Source: CAYXXZ01 sp964469165
GTDB taxonomy: Bacteria; Pseudomonadota; Gammaproteobacteria; Pseudomonadales; Porticoccaceae
Assembly: GCA_964469165.1 (NCBI GenBank)
Contig: CAYXXZ010000006.1
Coordinates: 1 to 64,000 of the forward strand
Length of the DNA: 64,000 nucleotides
Direction: 5' to 3'
The position numbers were made by a program, and so were the translations under genes. This document shows positions 35,713 to 43,549 of this stretch, piece by piece. Below the pieces are notes generated by a model. The model was given only the letters and a program-made list of their open reading frames with translations, ran no database searches and had not been told where the DNA came from. The number at the start of each line of letters is the position of its first letter. Within the stretch, counting starts at the first letter, position 1.

Positions 35713-36685
35713 CGGTGATACCCAGCGTGTTGATGATGGCGGCGGCTGCGACGCGCGGACTGCAGCGTTTTTGTGCCGCCTCGCCGAGCCAATGGTCCAA
35801 GGTATCGCGGAGCGGCCCCGGCCTGTGTAAACGCTGTTCAACTTCCGCCAGCACCAGTCTTTCGAGGCGTATCCGCATGCGATGCTGCTCGCGTGCTGAG
35901 AATTCATCGGGGTTACTGGCAAGATAATCGCGGTGTTGGCGCAGGGCCGCGAGTACAGCATCGAGGCCGACGCCATTTGCCGCCTCGGCCGACAATATCG
36001 GCGGCAACCAGCGCGCCTGCTCAGCGCCGCGGTGCAGAGCTTCCCGAAGAGCCGATACCGTGCGCTGCGCCGCGCCGGTGTCGGCCTTGTTGACCAGATA
36101 GACATCGCCGACTTCGAGCACGCCGGCTTTCACGGCCTGGATCGCGTCGCCGCTGTGGGGCGTCACCACCACGACCACGGTATCGGCGTGATCGACGATC
36201 TCCACCTCATTCTGGCCGACACCGACGGTCTCGATGAAAATCCAGTCGAAATCCAGGGCCGCAAGCACGGTGAGGGCGTCTCCCGCCGCCACCGCCATGC
36301 CGCCAAGACTTGCCCGCGACGCCATGCTGCGAATGAATACGCCGCTGTCCGCGGCGTGCCTGCCCATGCGTATGCGGTCACCGAGAATCGCGCCGCCCGT
36401 GAACGGGCTCGACGGGTCCACGGCGAGCACGGCAACGCGCAAATGCGACGCACGAAGATGGCAGATCAGGCCGTCGAGCAATGTGCTTTTACCCGCGCCC
36501 GGCGGCCCTGTGATACCCACGACGGGCGTGGTCCTTCTCTTTTCTTCCAGCGCGGCGATCAGTGGCGCGACGGAGGTGTCGCCCGCCTCCACGCGGCTGA
36601 TCAGCCGCCCCGCCTGGCGCAGGTTTCCAGCCATGACGGCGTCGAGAATGCTGCGCTCCGCGCTCGCTGGCGTCTGGCTTGTCAC
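35705..36685 (-). CDS. meaB: MeaB/ArgK-type G-protein chaperone of a B12 mutase
   Basis: A 326-residue P-loop GTPase that gates cobalamin loading and protects acyl-CoA mutases. Walker A is GPPGAGKSTLL (about 60-70). DPSSPFTGGAILGDRIRM, ETVGVGQNEVEIVDHAD and NKADTGAAQ (NKxD) follow as in the family. It starts with GTG overlapping the preceding stop by 4 bp. Its position directly after both mutase subunits makes this operon's mutase the client. Confidence 0.93.
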   Translation of the reverse strand: MTSQTPASAERSILDAVMAGNLRQAGRLISRVEAGDTSVAPLIAALEEKRRTTPVVGITGPPGAGKSTLLDGLICHLRASHLRVAVLAVDPSSPFTGGAILGDRIRMGRHAADSGVFIRSMASRASLGGMAVAAGDALTVLAALDFDWIFIETVGVGQNEVEIVDHADTVVVVVTPHSGDAIQAVKAGVLEVGDVYLVNKADTGAAQRTVSALREALHRGAEQARWLPPILSAEAANGVGLDAVLAALRQHRDYLASNPDEFSAREQHRMRIRLERLVLAEVEQRLHRPGPLRDTLDHWLGEAAQKRCSPRVAAAAIINTLGITGE

Positions 36686-37110
36686 GGCGCGGTGGCCCTC
36701 TGGGAAGCGAGCGGTTTTCCGGTTACCGACACGAGAAACTCGACGATATCCCGCGTCACCGAACCCGGCCCGAAAATCCCCTTCACCCCCAGCTCGCGCA
36801 GCGCGTCTTCATCATCGGGATGAATCAGGCCGCCGAGCATGACCGGCACATCGCCGACACCAGCGGCGCGCATCTTGTCGAGCAGATCCCGGGTGTAATG
36901 AATATAGGTCGAGGTGCTGAAACTCAGACCCAGCACGTCGGGATCCTCGCTGAGAATTGCGTTGATCAGGCTCTCTGCCGTGTTGTGTTCCCCCAGGTAG
37001 ATCACTTCCACACCTTCGTCGCGCAGCACCTGGGCAAGCGTGCGAATGCCCTTGCTGTGAACATCGGTACCCAGCATCGCCAGCATGCATCGAATCTTGA
37101 TCGTGCTCAT
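36682..37110 (-). CDS. B12-binding small subunit of an acyl-CoA mutase
   Basis: A 142-residue cobalamin-binding domain protein. The DxHxxG motif that supplies the lower axial His is D16-x-H18-x-x-G21 (GTDVHSKGIR); the later LGLSFST and MLGGLI segments contact the corrinoid in homologues. Separate small subunits are typical of isobutyryl-CoA and 2-hydroxyisobutyryl-CoA mutases. It is 3 bp from the large-subunit gene and overlaps meaB by 4 bp. Confidence 0.9.
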   Translation of the reverse strand: MSTIKIRCMLAMLGTDVHSKGIRTLAQVLRDEGVEVIYLGEHNTAESLINAILSEDPDVLGLSFSTSTYIHYTRDLLDKMRAAGVGDVPVMLGGLIHPDDEDALRELGVKGIFGPGSVTRDIVEFLVSVTGKPLASQRATAP

Positions 37111-37113
37111 GAG

Positions 37114-38769
37114 TCAGTCCCGGTAAGTGAACGGCGACGTGATCGCATTGAAGGGGTCGTATGGCAGGCCGTTCGCCACCCGCACAGTGCCCCAGACTTC
37201 GCCGATGGTGGCATCCATCATCAATGCATCGATCATCGCCGGATGGGTGTTGCGTCCGCTGCGCGCGGCGCGGTACAGGGTATTGATGCGCTCATCCAGC
37301 AGACGGCCATCGCGAGCCTGTTTGCGCGCCTTGAACCGGGTGATATGCGCCTCCATGCGCACCCGATCGTAACTGAAACGCCGCGGCGGCTCGATGACGT
37401 CGGGCGCAAACTTGTTGACGCCGACGACGATACGCTCCTGGCTGTCCAGCTCGCGCTGGAAGCGATAGTTGTATTCATCCATCCAGCCTTCGATGGCGCC
37501 CTCTTCGATGGCACGAATCAAACCCATACCCTCGATTTTTTCCAGCAGCGCGAGTGCATCCGCCTCGATGCGATTGGTCAGGTTTTCCAGGTAGTAACTG
37601 CCGCCCAGCGGATCGGCGGTGCGCGCCGCGCCAACCTCGTGGGCGAGAATCTGCTGGGTACGCGTGGCGAGCTCCCGCGCCTCTTCGGTGGGGATGGAAA
37701 CGGGCTCGTCGTAGGTGCAGGTTTCAACCGATTGCACACCGCCGAGGATTGCCGCCAATGTTTGCACCGTGGCGCGACACAGGTTGTTGAGCGGCTGCTG
37801 ATAGGGCAGCGAGCGCCCCGAGGTGTGACAGGCGATGCGCAGACGCATGCTGCGCGGATCGCTGGCGCCGAAACGCTCTTTCATGGTGCGCGCCCACACC
37901 CGGCGCAATGCGCGGAATTTGGCGATTTCCTCGAAGAAATCAATGTCCGACGACGACACCCAGGCGAGGCTCGGCGCGATCTTGTCCACGGCAATGCCTC
38001 TGGCCACGAGATCCCCGATGGTGAGGTTGACGATCGCCATACCGAGCGCGATTTCACTGACTGGCGAAGCACCGCGCTCGCGCAGGTCGTAGGCCTGGGG
38101 ACAGCCCAGCGACCATTTGGGGCTGTGTTCGACGCAGTATTCGATACATTCCACCGTGGTGCGGTGGCCCAGTGCCGCGGGCACGATGGCCTCGCCCCAT
38201 CCCCCCAGGCGCAGCTGCAGGTGATCCGGCATGTGCGAGCCCTGCAATCGGGAAATATCCCGCCCCTGACGCCTGGCCATGGCCACCACCAGCGGATAGA
38301 TCATCATGGTGCTGTGCCAGGCCACGTCCGTCTCTGTGACGTCGATGCCTTTCAAAAGGATTTCCAGATCGCTTACCGTGGGCAGCGAACAGCCCTCTTG
38401 ACCCGCATCCGCCCACAGCGCCGGGTGATCGGGGTCGATGGCTTCCTGGCTCAGGGTATCCAGCACCACATTGATGCCGGCGGTGCCCATGCGCAGCGCG
38501 TTTTCGATACCTTCACGGGTGTCCTCGGGCGCACCGTAACCGACGATGTTGCGCAGGGTCCACATGCGGCTGCGGTACATCTGTGGATAGGCACCACGCG
38601 TGAACGGGTACTCGCCGGGGTTGCCGAGATCTCGCTGGTAGTCGAACGTGCCGTGCTGTTCGGGGCCATAAAAGGGCTCGGTTTCGATTCCGCTCCAGGT
38701 CGCGGTGCGGGACAGGCCCACCGCCGCGTCTTCAAGCAGCGTGCGCACATTCGTATCGTTATTTTTCAT
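37114..38769 (-). CDS. divergent large subunit of a B12-dependent acyl-CoA mutase
   Basis: A 551-residue TIM-barrel subunit of the methylmalonyl-CoA mutase superfamily. YPFTRGAYPQMYRSRMWTLR resembles the isobutyryl/2-hydroxyisobutyryl-CoA mutases more than methylmalonyl-CoA mutase, and DFFEEIAKFRALRR and DPLGGSYYLENLT are well conserved. However the usual catalytic segment RFHCQT or RTHSQT is RIACHT here: the conserved His is Ala and the Gln is His. Other conserved stretches (SGYH, LHTN) are also changed. The fold and cofactor use are likely kept but the substrate is probably different. It overlaps the ligase gene by 11 bp and is followed after 3 bp by the B12 subunit. Confidence 0.85.
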   Translation of the reverse strand: MKNNDTNVRTLLEDAAVGLSRTATWSGIETEPFYGPEQHGTFDYQRDLGNPGEYPFTRGAYPQMYRSRMWTLRNIVGYGAPEDTREGIENALRMGTAGINVVLDTLSQEAIDPDHPALWADAGQEGCSLPTVSDLEILLKGIDVTETDVAWHSTMMIYPLVVAMARRQGRDISRLQGSHMPDHLQLRLGGWGEAIVPAALGHRTTVECIEYCVEHSPKWSLGCPQAYDLRERGASPVSEIALGMAIVNLTIGDLVARGIAVDKIAPSLAWVSSSDIDFFEEIAKFRALRRVWARTMKERFGASDPRSMRLRIACHTSGRSLPYQQPLNNLCRATVQTLAAILGGVQSVETCTYDEPVSIPTEEARELATRTQQILAHEVGAARTADPLGGSYYLENLTNRIEADALALLEKIEGMGLIRAIEEGAIEGWMDEYNYRFQRELDSQERIVVGVNKFAPDVIEPPRRFSYDRVRMEAHITRFKARKQARDGRLLDERINTLYRAARSGRNTHPAMIDALMMDATIGEVWGTVRVANGLPYDPFNAITSPFTYRD

Positions 38770-40363
38770 CGCCTGCCAGCACCTCTTCCGTCAGCAGAAA
38801 TTTCTGGATTTTCCCCGATGCGTTGACCGGCAGGCTGGCGCGAAACCGCCAGATTTTCGGCACCTTGTGGCGTGCGATACGCTCGCGAAGATAGTTCGCC
38901 AGCTCCTCTTCGCTGGCGGCCGCGCCGGGCTTGAAAATCACCGCCACGGCCACCTGCTCGCCCCAGGTATCATCCGGCACGCCGAATACGGCGGACTGCG
39001 ACACGGCGGGGTGTTCGGCAAGAACATCCTCGACCTCCCTGGGGTAAATATTTTCGCCACCGCGGATGATCATTTCCTTGAGGCGCCCGGTGATCTGTAT
39101 GTAGCCGTCCGCCCGCATGTAACCCATGTCTCCGGTGTGCAGCCACCCGTCGCTGTCGAGCGTGGCCGCAGTTTGCGCGGGCATGCCGAAATATTCCGCC
39201 ATCACAGTGCGCGAGCGCAGACAGATCTCGCCGATCTCGCCCACCGCGACCCGTTCGCCTGTGGCGGGTGAAACGACTTTGATTTCCGAAAGCGGCAGCG
39301 GCGTGCCCACCGTTTGGGTGATGCGTTCCATATCGTCGCCAGGGCGTGTCACGCACAGTGTGCCGCTGGCTTCGGTCTGGCCAAATAGCGTGATGAGGCT
39401 CGCCTCTGTGGCCTGTTTCACACGCTTGACCAACTCCGGCGCAATCACCGTGCCACCGGTCACGATGGTTTTCAGAGAGCGCAGATCCGTGTCGGCGAAT
39501 CGTTCACTCTGCAGCATGGCCACCAGCATGGTCGGTACAGCCATCGTTACCGTGACCCCATATTTTTCGACAGCGTCGAGCATGGCTTCTGCGCTGAACA
39601 CGGGGAGTAGCACTTGCGTGCCCAGATTGGCAAAACAGCCGAGGGTGATGGTGGCGCTGCCACCGATGTGAAACATGGGCAACAGATTGAGCCACACGCC
39701 ACCCGGCGCCAGTCCCAGGCACTGGCTGCCCAGGCGCGCGTTGTTGACCACGGCAGCATGGCGCAGCACCGCGGCCTTGGGCTTTCCCGTGGTGCCCGAG
39801 GTGAACAGAATCAAGCCGGGGCTGTCTGCGGCAACCTGGGGCAGCGCGTATTTCTGCGCCGCCGTGCGGCACAACGCGGGCCATTCATCCATATAAACAG
39901 AGCGCCGCAACAGCGGCAGGCCGGCCCGGAACCGCTCCACCGCTGCCTGGTTGTCCATATCGCGAAACATGCGGTCGGCAAAGAGGCCGCGGGCCGCGCT
40001 CTGGCGCAACATATATTCCACTTCATCGGCGCGGCTCGCGGGATTTATCGTCACCAGCACCAGCCCCGCCAGGGCCGCGCCCAGATGCAACTGCAGGATG
40101 TCCGCACTGCCCCCCGCCCAGGTTGCGACATGGTCGCCCGGTGAATATTCGCCGAGCAGCGCCTGCGCTACCTGCTCGGCCTCGGCCAGCAATTCGCGAT
40201 AGTTCCAGCGCCGCCCGGTCAGCGCGCACACCAGCGCCAGCCGGTCGGGCACCTGTGTCACGGTATCGCGAAAGAAATCGGCGATGGAAACCTCGATGAA
40301 TTCGCCCTCGTCCCAGGCCTTGACGTAGGACATATCCAGCGGCGGTGTTCCAGATAGGGTCAT
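38759..40363 (-). CDS. acyl-CoA synthetase (AMP-forming)
   Basis: A 534-residue ANL-superfamily ligase. The AMP-binding loop is LILFTSGTTGKPKAA, followed by TLFGQTEASGT, the hinge DxGYxxxDG-like TGDMGYMRADGYIQITGR and a catalytic Lys in the final NASGKIQKF. It would activate a carboxylic acid to the CoA thioester that the mutase encoded next rearranges. First gene of the operon. The 506-bp gap upstream contains only repeats and presumably the promoter. Substrate not inferable. Confidence 0.9.
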   Translation of the reverse strand: MTLSGTPPLDMSYVKAWDEGEFIEVSIADFFRDTVTQVPDRLALVCALTGRRWNYRELLAEAEQVAQALLGEYSPGDHVATWAGGSADILQLHLGAALAGLVLVTINPASRADEVEYMLRQSAARGLFADRMFRDMDNQAAVERFRAGLPLLRRSVYMDEWPALCRTAAQKYALPQVAADSPGLILFTSGTTGKPKAAVLRHAAVVNNARLGSQCLGLAPGGVWLNLLPMFHIGGSATITLGCFANLGTQVLLPVFSAEAMLDAVEKYGVTVTMAVPTMLVAMLQSERFADTDLRSLKTIVTGGTVIAPELVKRVKQATEASLITLFGQTEASGTLCVTRPGDDMERITQTVGTPLPLSEIKVVSPATGERVAVGEIGEICLRSRTVMAEYFGMPAQTAATLDSDGWLHTGDMGYMRADGYIQITGRLKEMIIRGGENIYPREVEDVLAEHPAVSQSAVFGVPDDTWGEQVAVAVIFKPGAAASEEELANYLRERIARHKVPKIWRFRASLPVNASGKIQKFLLTEEVLAGDEK

Positions 40364-40395
40364 TGCAGTTCTCGTTATTGGTGTGCCGGAAACGT

Positions 40396-40515
40396 TGCTA
40401 CACAGATCAGAAGTTTGGGTGAGGGGTTGTGGTTGAGCTGTAAGCTGTAAGTTAAACTCTGGCAGAACTCCGTTCTTGCCGTGCTCTTGCTTATACCTTA
40501 TGGCTTACAACTCGC
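40396..40515. repeat. dispersed palindromic repeat R1 with 5' extension
   Basis: The full R1 core (AACTCTGGCAGAACTCC...) at 40434-40515 is preceded by ATCAGAAGTTTGGG...GGGTTGTGGTT, an extension also seen before the 9744 copy. An inverse of ATCAGAA.TTT appears at 40539, so the whole stretch may be one larger element. Confidence 0.75.
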
Positions 40516-40625
40516 TCCGCCTCATACAGGTCTGCCCCGAAATTTCTGACTATCCACAACATTAGCACGAATATACTATAAATAAAAAAATAAAATGTCA
40601 AAGCTGAAAGACACGGATTCCGTTT

Positions 40626-40857
40626 GTAGGTTGGGCTGAGGAACGAAGCCCAACAAAGAGCGAGGTCTCACAGCGGAATGACACTTGGCGCTCCGTATCC
40701 CGGCCTCTGCGGGAGGACAGGTTTCCAAGACACGCCGTGAACCCTTCCCTGGGGGCTCGACAGCGCCATCCCTGGCGCTGACGGTCTTGGAAACCTGTCC
40801 TCCCACAGAGGCCTCACCACATTGATTCGTTGGGCTTCGTTCCTCAGCCCAACCTAC
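40626..40857. repeat. 232-bp triple-nested inverted repeat
   Basis: Outer arms of 29 bp (40626-40654 and 40829-40857, beginning GTAGGTTGGGCTGAGG) are perfect inverses. Inside are a second pair of 29-bp arms (40703-40731 and 40784-40812, GCCTCTG(C/T)GGGAGG...) with one mismatch. In the centre CAGCGCCA and TGGCGCTG (40761-40780) form a third hairpin. It fills the gap between the ligase operon and the TetR gene, which holds no gene. Confidence 0.9.
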
Positions 40858-40869
40858 GGCAATATCTTT

Positions 40870-41580
40870 TCAGGGAGCTGCGGCGACGATTTTCGTCTCC
40901 AGCGCATCCACTTCCTTGAGAATACTGCGGAAGTATTTCTTATTGATATAGGGCTGCGTAATGAAGAGAAAGTGCCTTATGCCATCTATCACCGGCTTTT
41001 CCTGTAACTGGTCATCCGCCAGTGTCTGCACATTGGCGTGCTTCAGCCAGCCCACCCACAACCACCACATGCAATCGATGAGGGTGTCCATTGCATAGGG
41101 CTCCGCCACCGGAGACATATAGCCCTGCTCCACTAGGGTAGTGGTCTGGCGCAGGAACACAGCTTTAACGTCGTCGATCAGGCCCTGGTATTCATCGCCC
41201 GTCAGCAACTCCTGATTCAACAGATAGGACGTGGTATTGAACAAAAAGCGATAGCGCCAGATCAACTTGAACAGCGACGCGTAAGACGCCACAAACTCTG
41301 CCGCCTCGCCCGTCAGGGGAAAATGTTCTACCGCGTAGGTGAAGTCATGATTGAGATTTTTCAGCAGCGCCACCACGATATCCCGCTTGCGCTTGAAGTG
41401 GTAAGTGAGATTGCCCGCGCTGATCCCCAGAGTTTCGGCGATATGGTTGATGGACACGGACTCAGCGCCGAACGTATTGAACAGAATACGGCTCTTCTCC
41501 AGTATCTGCTCATAGGTATCATTTTTCGCAGACTTTTCTGCACGTTTCCGCACGCTGGCTATTTCTGTACTTTTCGTCAC
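40870..41580 (-). CDS. TetR-family transcriptional regulator
   Basis: A 236-residue repressor-type protein. The N-terminal helix-turn-helix is in EQILEKSRILFNTFGAESVSI followed by AETLGISAGNLTYHFKRKRD. The rest is a helical ligand-binding domain. The GTG at 41578-41580 is preferred (GGAG six bases upstream); the frame begins at another GTG at 41637 without a site. It lies upstream of the ligase-mutase-oxygenase operon in the same direction, separated by repeat DNA, and is divergent from the AraC-type gene. Control of the neighbouring catabolic genes is plausible. Confidence 0.85.
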   Translation of the reverse strand: MTKSTEIASVRKRAEKSAKNDTYEQILEKSRILFNTFGAESVSINHIAETLGISAGNLTYHFKRKRDIVVALLKNLNHDFTYAVEHFPLTGEAAEFVASYASLFKLIWRYRFLFNTTSYLLNQELLTGDEYQGLIDDVKAVFLRQTTTLVEQGYMSPVAEPYAMDTLIDCMWWLWVGWLKHANVQTLADDQLQEKPVIDGIRHFLFITQPYINKKYFRSILKEVDALETKIVAAAP

Positions 41581-41804
41581 ACTCGGCTCCACTACCGGGA
41601 CAGGAAAATCATGAGAAAAGCAGTATATAGCTGTCACATTTCAATGCAATATCGAACCGCGTCCGCCGCTTGAAAGCCGTGCCGGACACCACTAGTATAT
41701 TCACCCTATACTGCCAACGGAGCAGGAGTGACACCTGCGTAGCAGCGGGTGCCAGAGAGGCCCGGCCTGACTACAGTCGTCAACCTTGTCTATAACCACG
41801 ATAA

Positions 41805-42827
41805 ATGACCATGAATCAGAGTCTGGATAATTTTGAAGAGCGCACCACCCCCGGAATATCTCTTGCTCTTGCCGACAATCCACGGCTGGTGGATCAAATC
41901 GTCAATACGGAGCTGTGCGGCGCGCGCTACTACACCTCGTCCCAAGACTCATCCAGCGCGACTTATCTGGGCAGCTCACGAATCGGCTCGCTCAATATTT
42001 TGCATTTCGAAAGCCATGGCCTGCCCCGCTGTGATCGCCGACCCGACCACATCCGCTCCGACAATCTCGATCAGTTCGTGCTGTGCCTCCCCATCAGCGC
42101 TCGCATTCTGATACAGCACCGTGGCCTGGACAGCGAGATCGTGCCGGGCGAATTTCTGTTGGTATCGACGCGCAAACCCATGCAGGGCGCCATGTTCGCC
42201 TTGGCCGCGGATACCAGCTGCAGCGCACGCTTCGTACGGATTCCCGGCCCGCTGCTGCGCGAGCGTATAGCCAACGCCGACGATTACAGTAACCACGCCA
42301 TGCCGATTCGCCGGGGTGTCGGCGCACTGATGCGCGGCCTTCTGGAGGAAGCGCTCGCAGAATCCACTTTTTTCTCTGCGCAAGATGGCTACCGGGTCGC
42401 GTCCCTGCTGGTCGACAGCATCAGCCACACGCTGTTGTCCAACCCACAGGCCCGCCTTGTGCCAGCACGAATCTCGCCCGCCGACCAGATACTCGCGCGC
42501 GCCAGGTCCTTCGTCGATGCCAACCTGTCAGACCCCGCGCTGGACGCCGCGCGCGTCGCGCAATATTGTCAGGTTTCCGTGCGCCATCTGCACAACGCCT
42601 TCAAACCCGGTGGCGAAACCCTGGGCGGCTACATTCGCGAGCGGCGACTCCTGCAATGCCGCAATGCGCTGCGGGACGACACCTTGCGCCACCGCACCAT
42701 CATCGAAATTGCCGGCCAGTGGGGCTTCGAAGACCCGTCCCACTTCAGCCGCTGTTACAAACAACGTTTCGGCAAGACACCCCGGCAAGAGCGGTTTCAG
42801 GCGCTAACGCAAATTCAGCGATCCTGA
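41805..42827 (+). CDS. AraC-family transcriptional activator
   Basis: A 340-residue regulator with an N-terminal cupin-like ligand domain of the AraC-binding-like type and a C-terminal double helix-turn-helix (LDAARVAQYCQVSVRHLHNAF and IIEIAGQWGFEDPSHFSRCY). Start at 41805 or the ATG two codons on. It is divergent from the TetR gene, so 41581-41804 is a shared control region. Likely target: the START-like and P450 genes that follow. Its end overlaps the convergent START-like gene by 13 bp. Confidence 0.87.
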   Translation: MTMNQSLDNFEERTTPGISLALADNPRLVDQIVNTELCGARYYTSSQDSSSATYLGSSRIGSLNILHFESHGLPRCDRRPDHIRSDNLDQFVLCLPISARILIQHRGLDSEIVPGEFLLVSTRKPMQGAMFALAADTSCSARFVRIPGPLLRERIANADDYSNHAMPIRRGVGALMRGLLEEALAESTFFSAQDGYRVASLLVDSISHTLLSNPQARLVPARISPADQILARARSFVDANLSDPALDAARVAQYCQVSVRHLHNAFKPGGETLGGYIRERRLLQCRNALRDDTLRHRTIIEIAGQWGFEDPSHFSRCYKQRFGKTPRQERFQALTQIQRS

Positions 42828-43345
42828 CCCGCGTGAAAGGCGGGCGATCGCCCCGCCACGGTGGCGGCGATATCCTGAATGATGGATTCGTAGATGGCCT
42901 GCACTGCGAGGCGCACCGGCTCCACGGGAATGTCTTCGGGCAGCTCCCAGCGCCCGCGGCAGGTGATGCGGCTGCGCTCCGGGCCGAGTTCATCCACTTC
43001 CGTAATGGCGAGATAATTCCTCATGCCGAAAGGCCCTTCCCCTTCGATGCAGTAATAGATCATGCGCGCCTCGTCATCGAAGTGCAGCAGGGTTTCCGCC
43101 GATACCTCGGGAATCGCAACGCCTTCGGGCAGCGCTGCAGTATCCACCCGGCAAAGTCGGGTGCAAGGCACCTGGCCGTGGCGGTGGCCGCTCTTCAGCT
43201 TTACCTCCACGAGGGGGATCGGACGATTTTCTGCACGCATCCAGCGGAGAATGCCGTCCCACTCCAACAGCAGGCGCCAATAGGCATCCGCCGCCACGGC
43301 CACGTCTCCAGAAAGCGACGTCTGTACACGGTTGTAGCTCGTCAT
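42815..43345 (-). CDS. SRPBCC/START-like ligand-binding protein
   Basis: A 176-residue protein with the polyketide-cyclase/START-like pattern: N-terminal SLSGDVAVAADAYWRLLLEW, central strands (EARMIYYCIEGEGPFGMRNY) and a long C-terminal helix (AVQAIYESIIQDIAATVAGR). Such proteins bind hydrophobic ligands. GAGGAG precedes the ATG. It is divergent from the P450 gene, suggesting a shared role in handling the P450 substrate, but this is inference. Confidence 0.65.
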   Translation of the reverse strand: MTSYNRVQTSLSGDVAVAADAYWRLLLEWDGILRWMRAENRPIPLVEVKLKSGHRHGQVPCTRLCRVDTAALPEGVAIPEVSAETLLHFDDEARMIYYCIEGEGPFGMRNYLAITEVDELGPERSRITCRGRWELPEDIPVEPVRLAVQAIYESIIQDIAATVAGRSPAFHAGQDR

Positions 43346-43549
43346 AAGCGCGTCTCCTCTATCACTTTGCGATGCTGCCATGGCCGCAGCCCGGCGTCTG
43401 GCGTGTCAGTGCAGTTCGACTTGATCTTTCGCGCACTGCCCTGAGCGGGCGAGTGCACTGCCAGTCAACTGCCACTTCGCGAAAAGCCGAGACGCGCGAC
43501 GCTCCTGGCGCTTCAATGACAGTATCCGGCCACTACCCTGGAGATACCC

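Noticed and set aside
35713..36105. Long N-terminal extension of the Rieske ferredoxin
   Set aside because: The extension is out-of-frame reading of meaB; a GTG start overlapping the meaB stop gives a normal-size ferredoxin.
36679..38826. Long plus-strand open frame of 715 codons opposite the mutase and MeaB genes
   Set aside because: It is the antisense shadow of GC-rich genes with clear motifs on the minus strand; its translation is His/Arg/Gln-rich with no domain.
40364..40869. Cobalamin riboswitch upstream of the B12 mutase operon
   Set aside because: The gap is taken up by dispersed palindromes; no B12-box-like sequence is visible on the minus strand.
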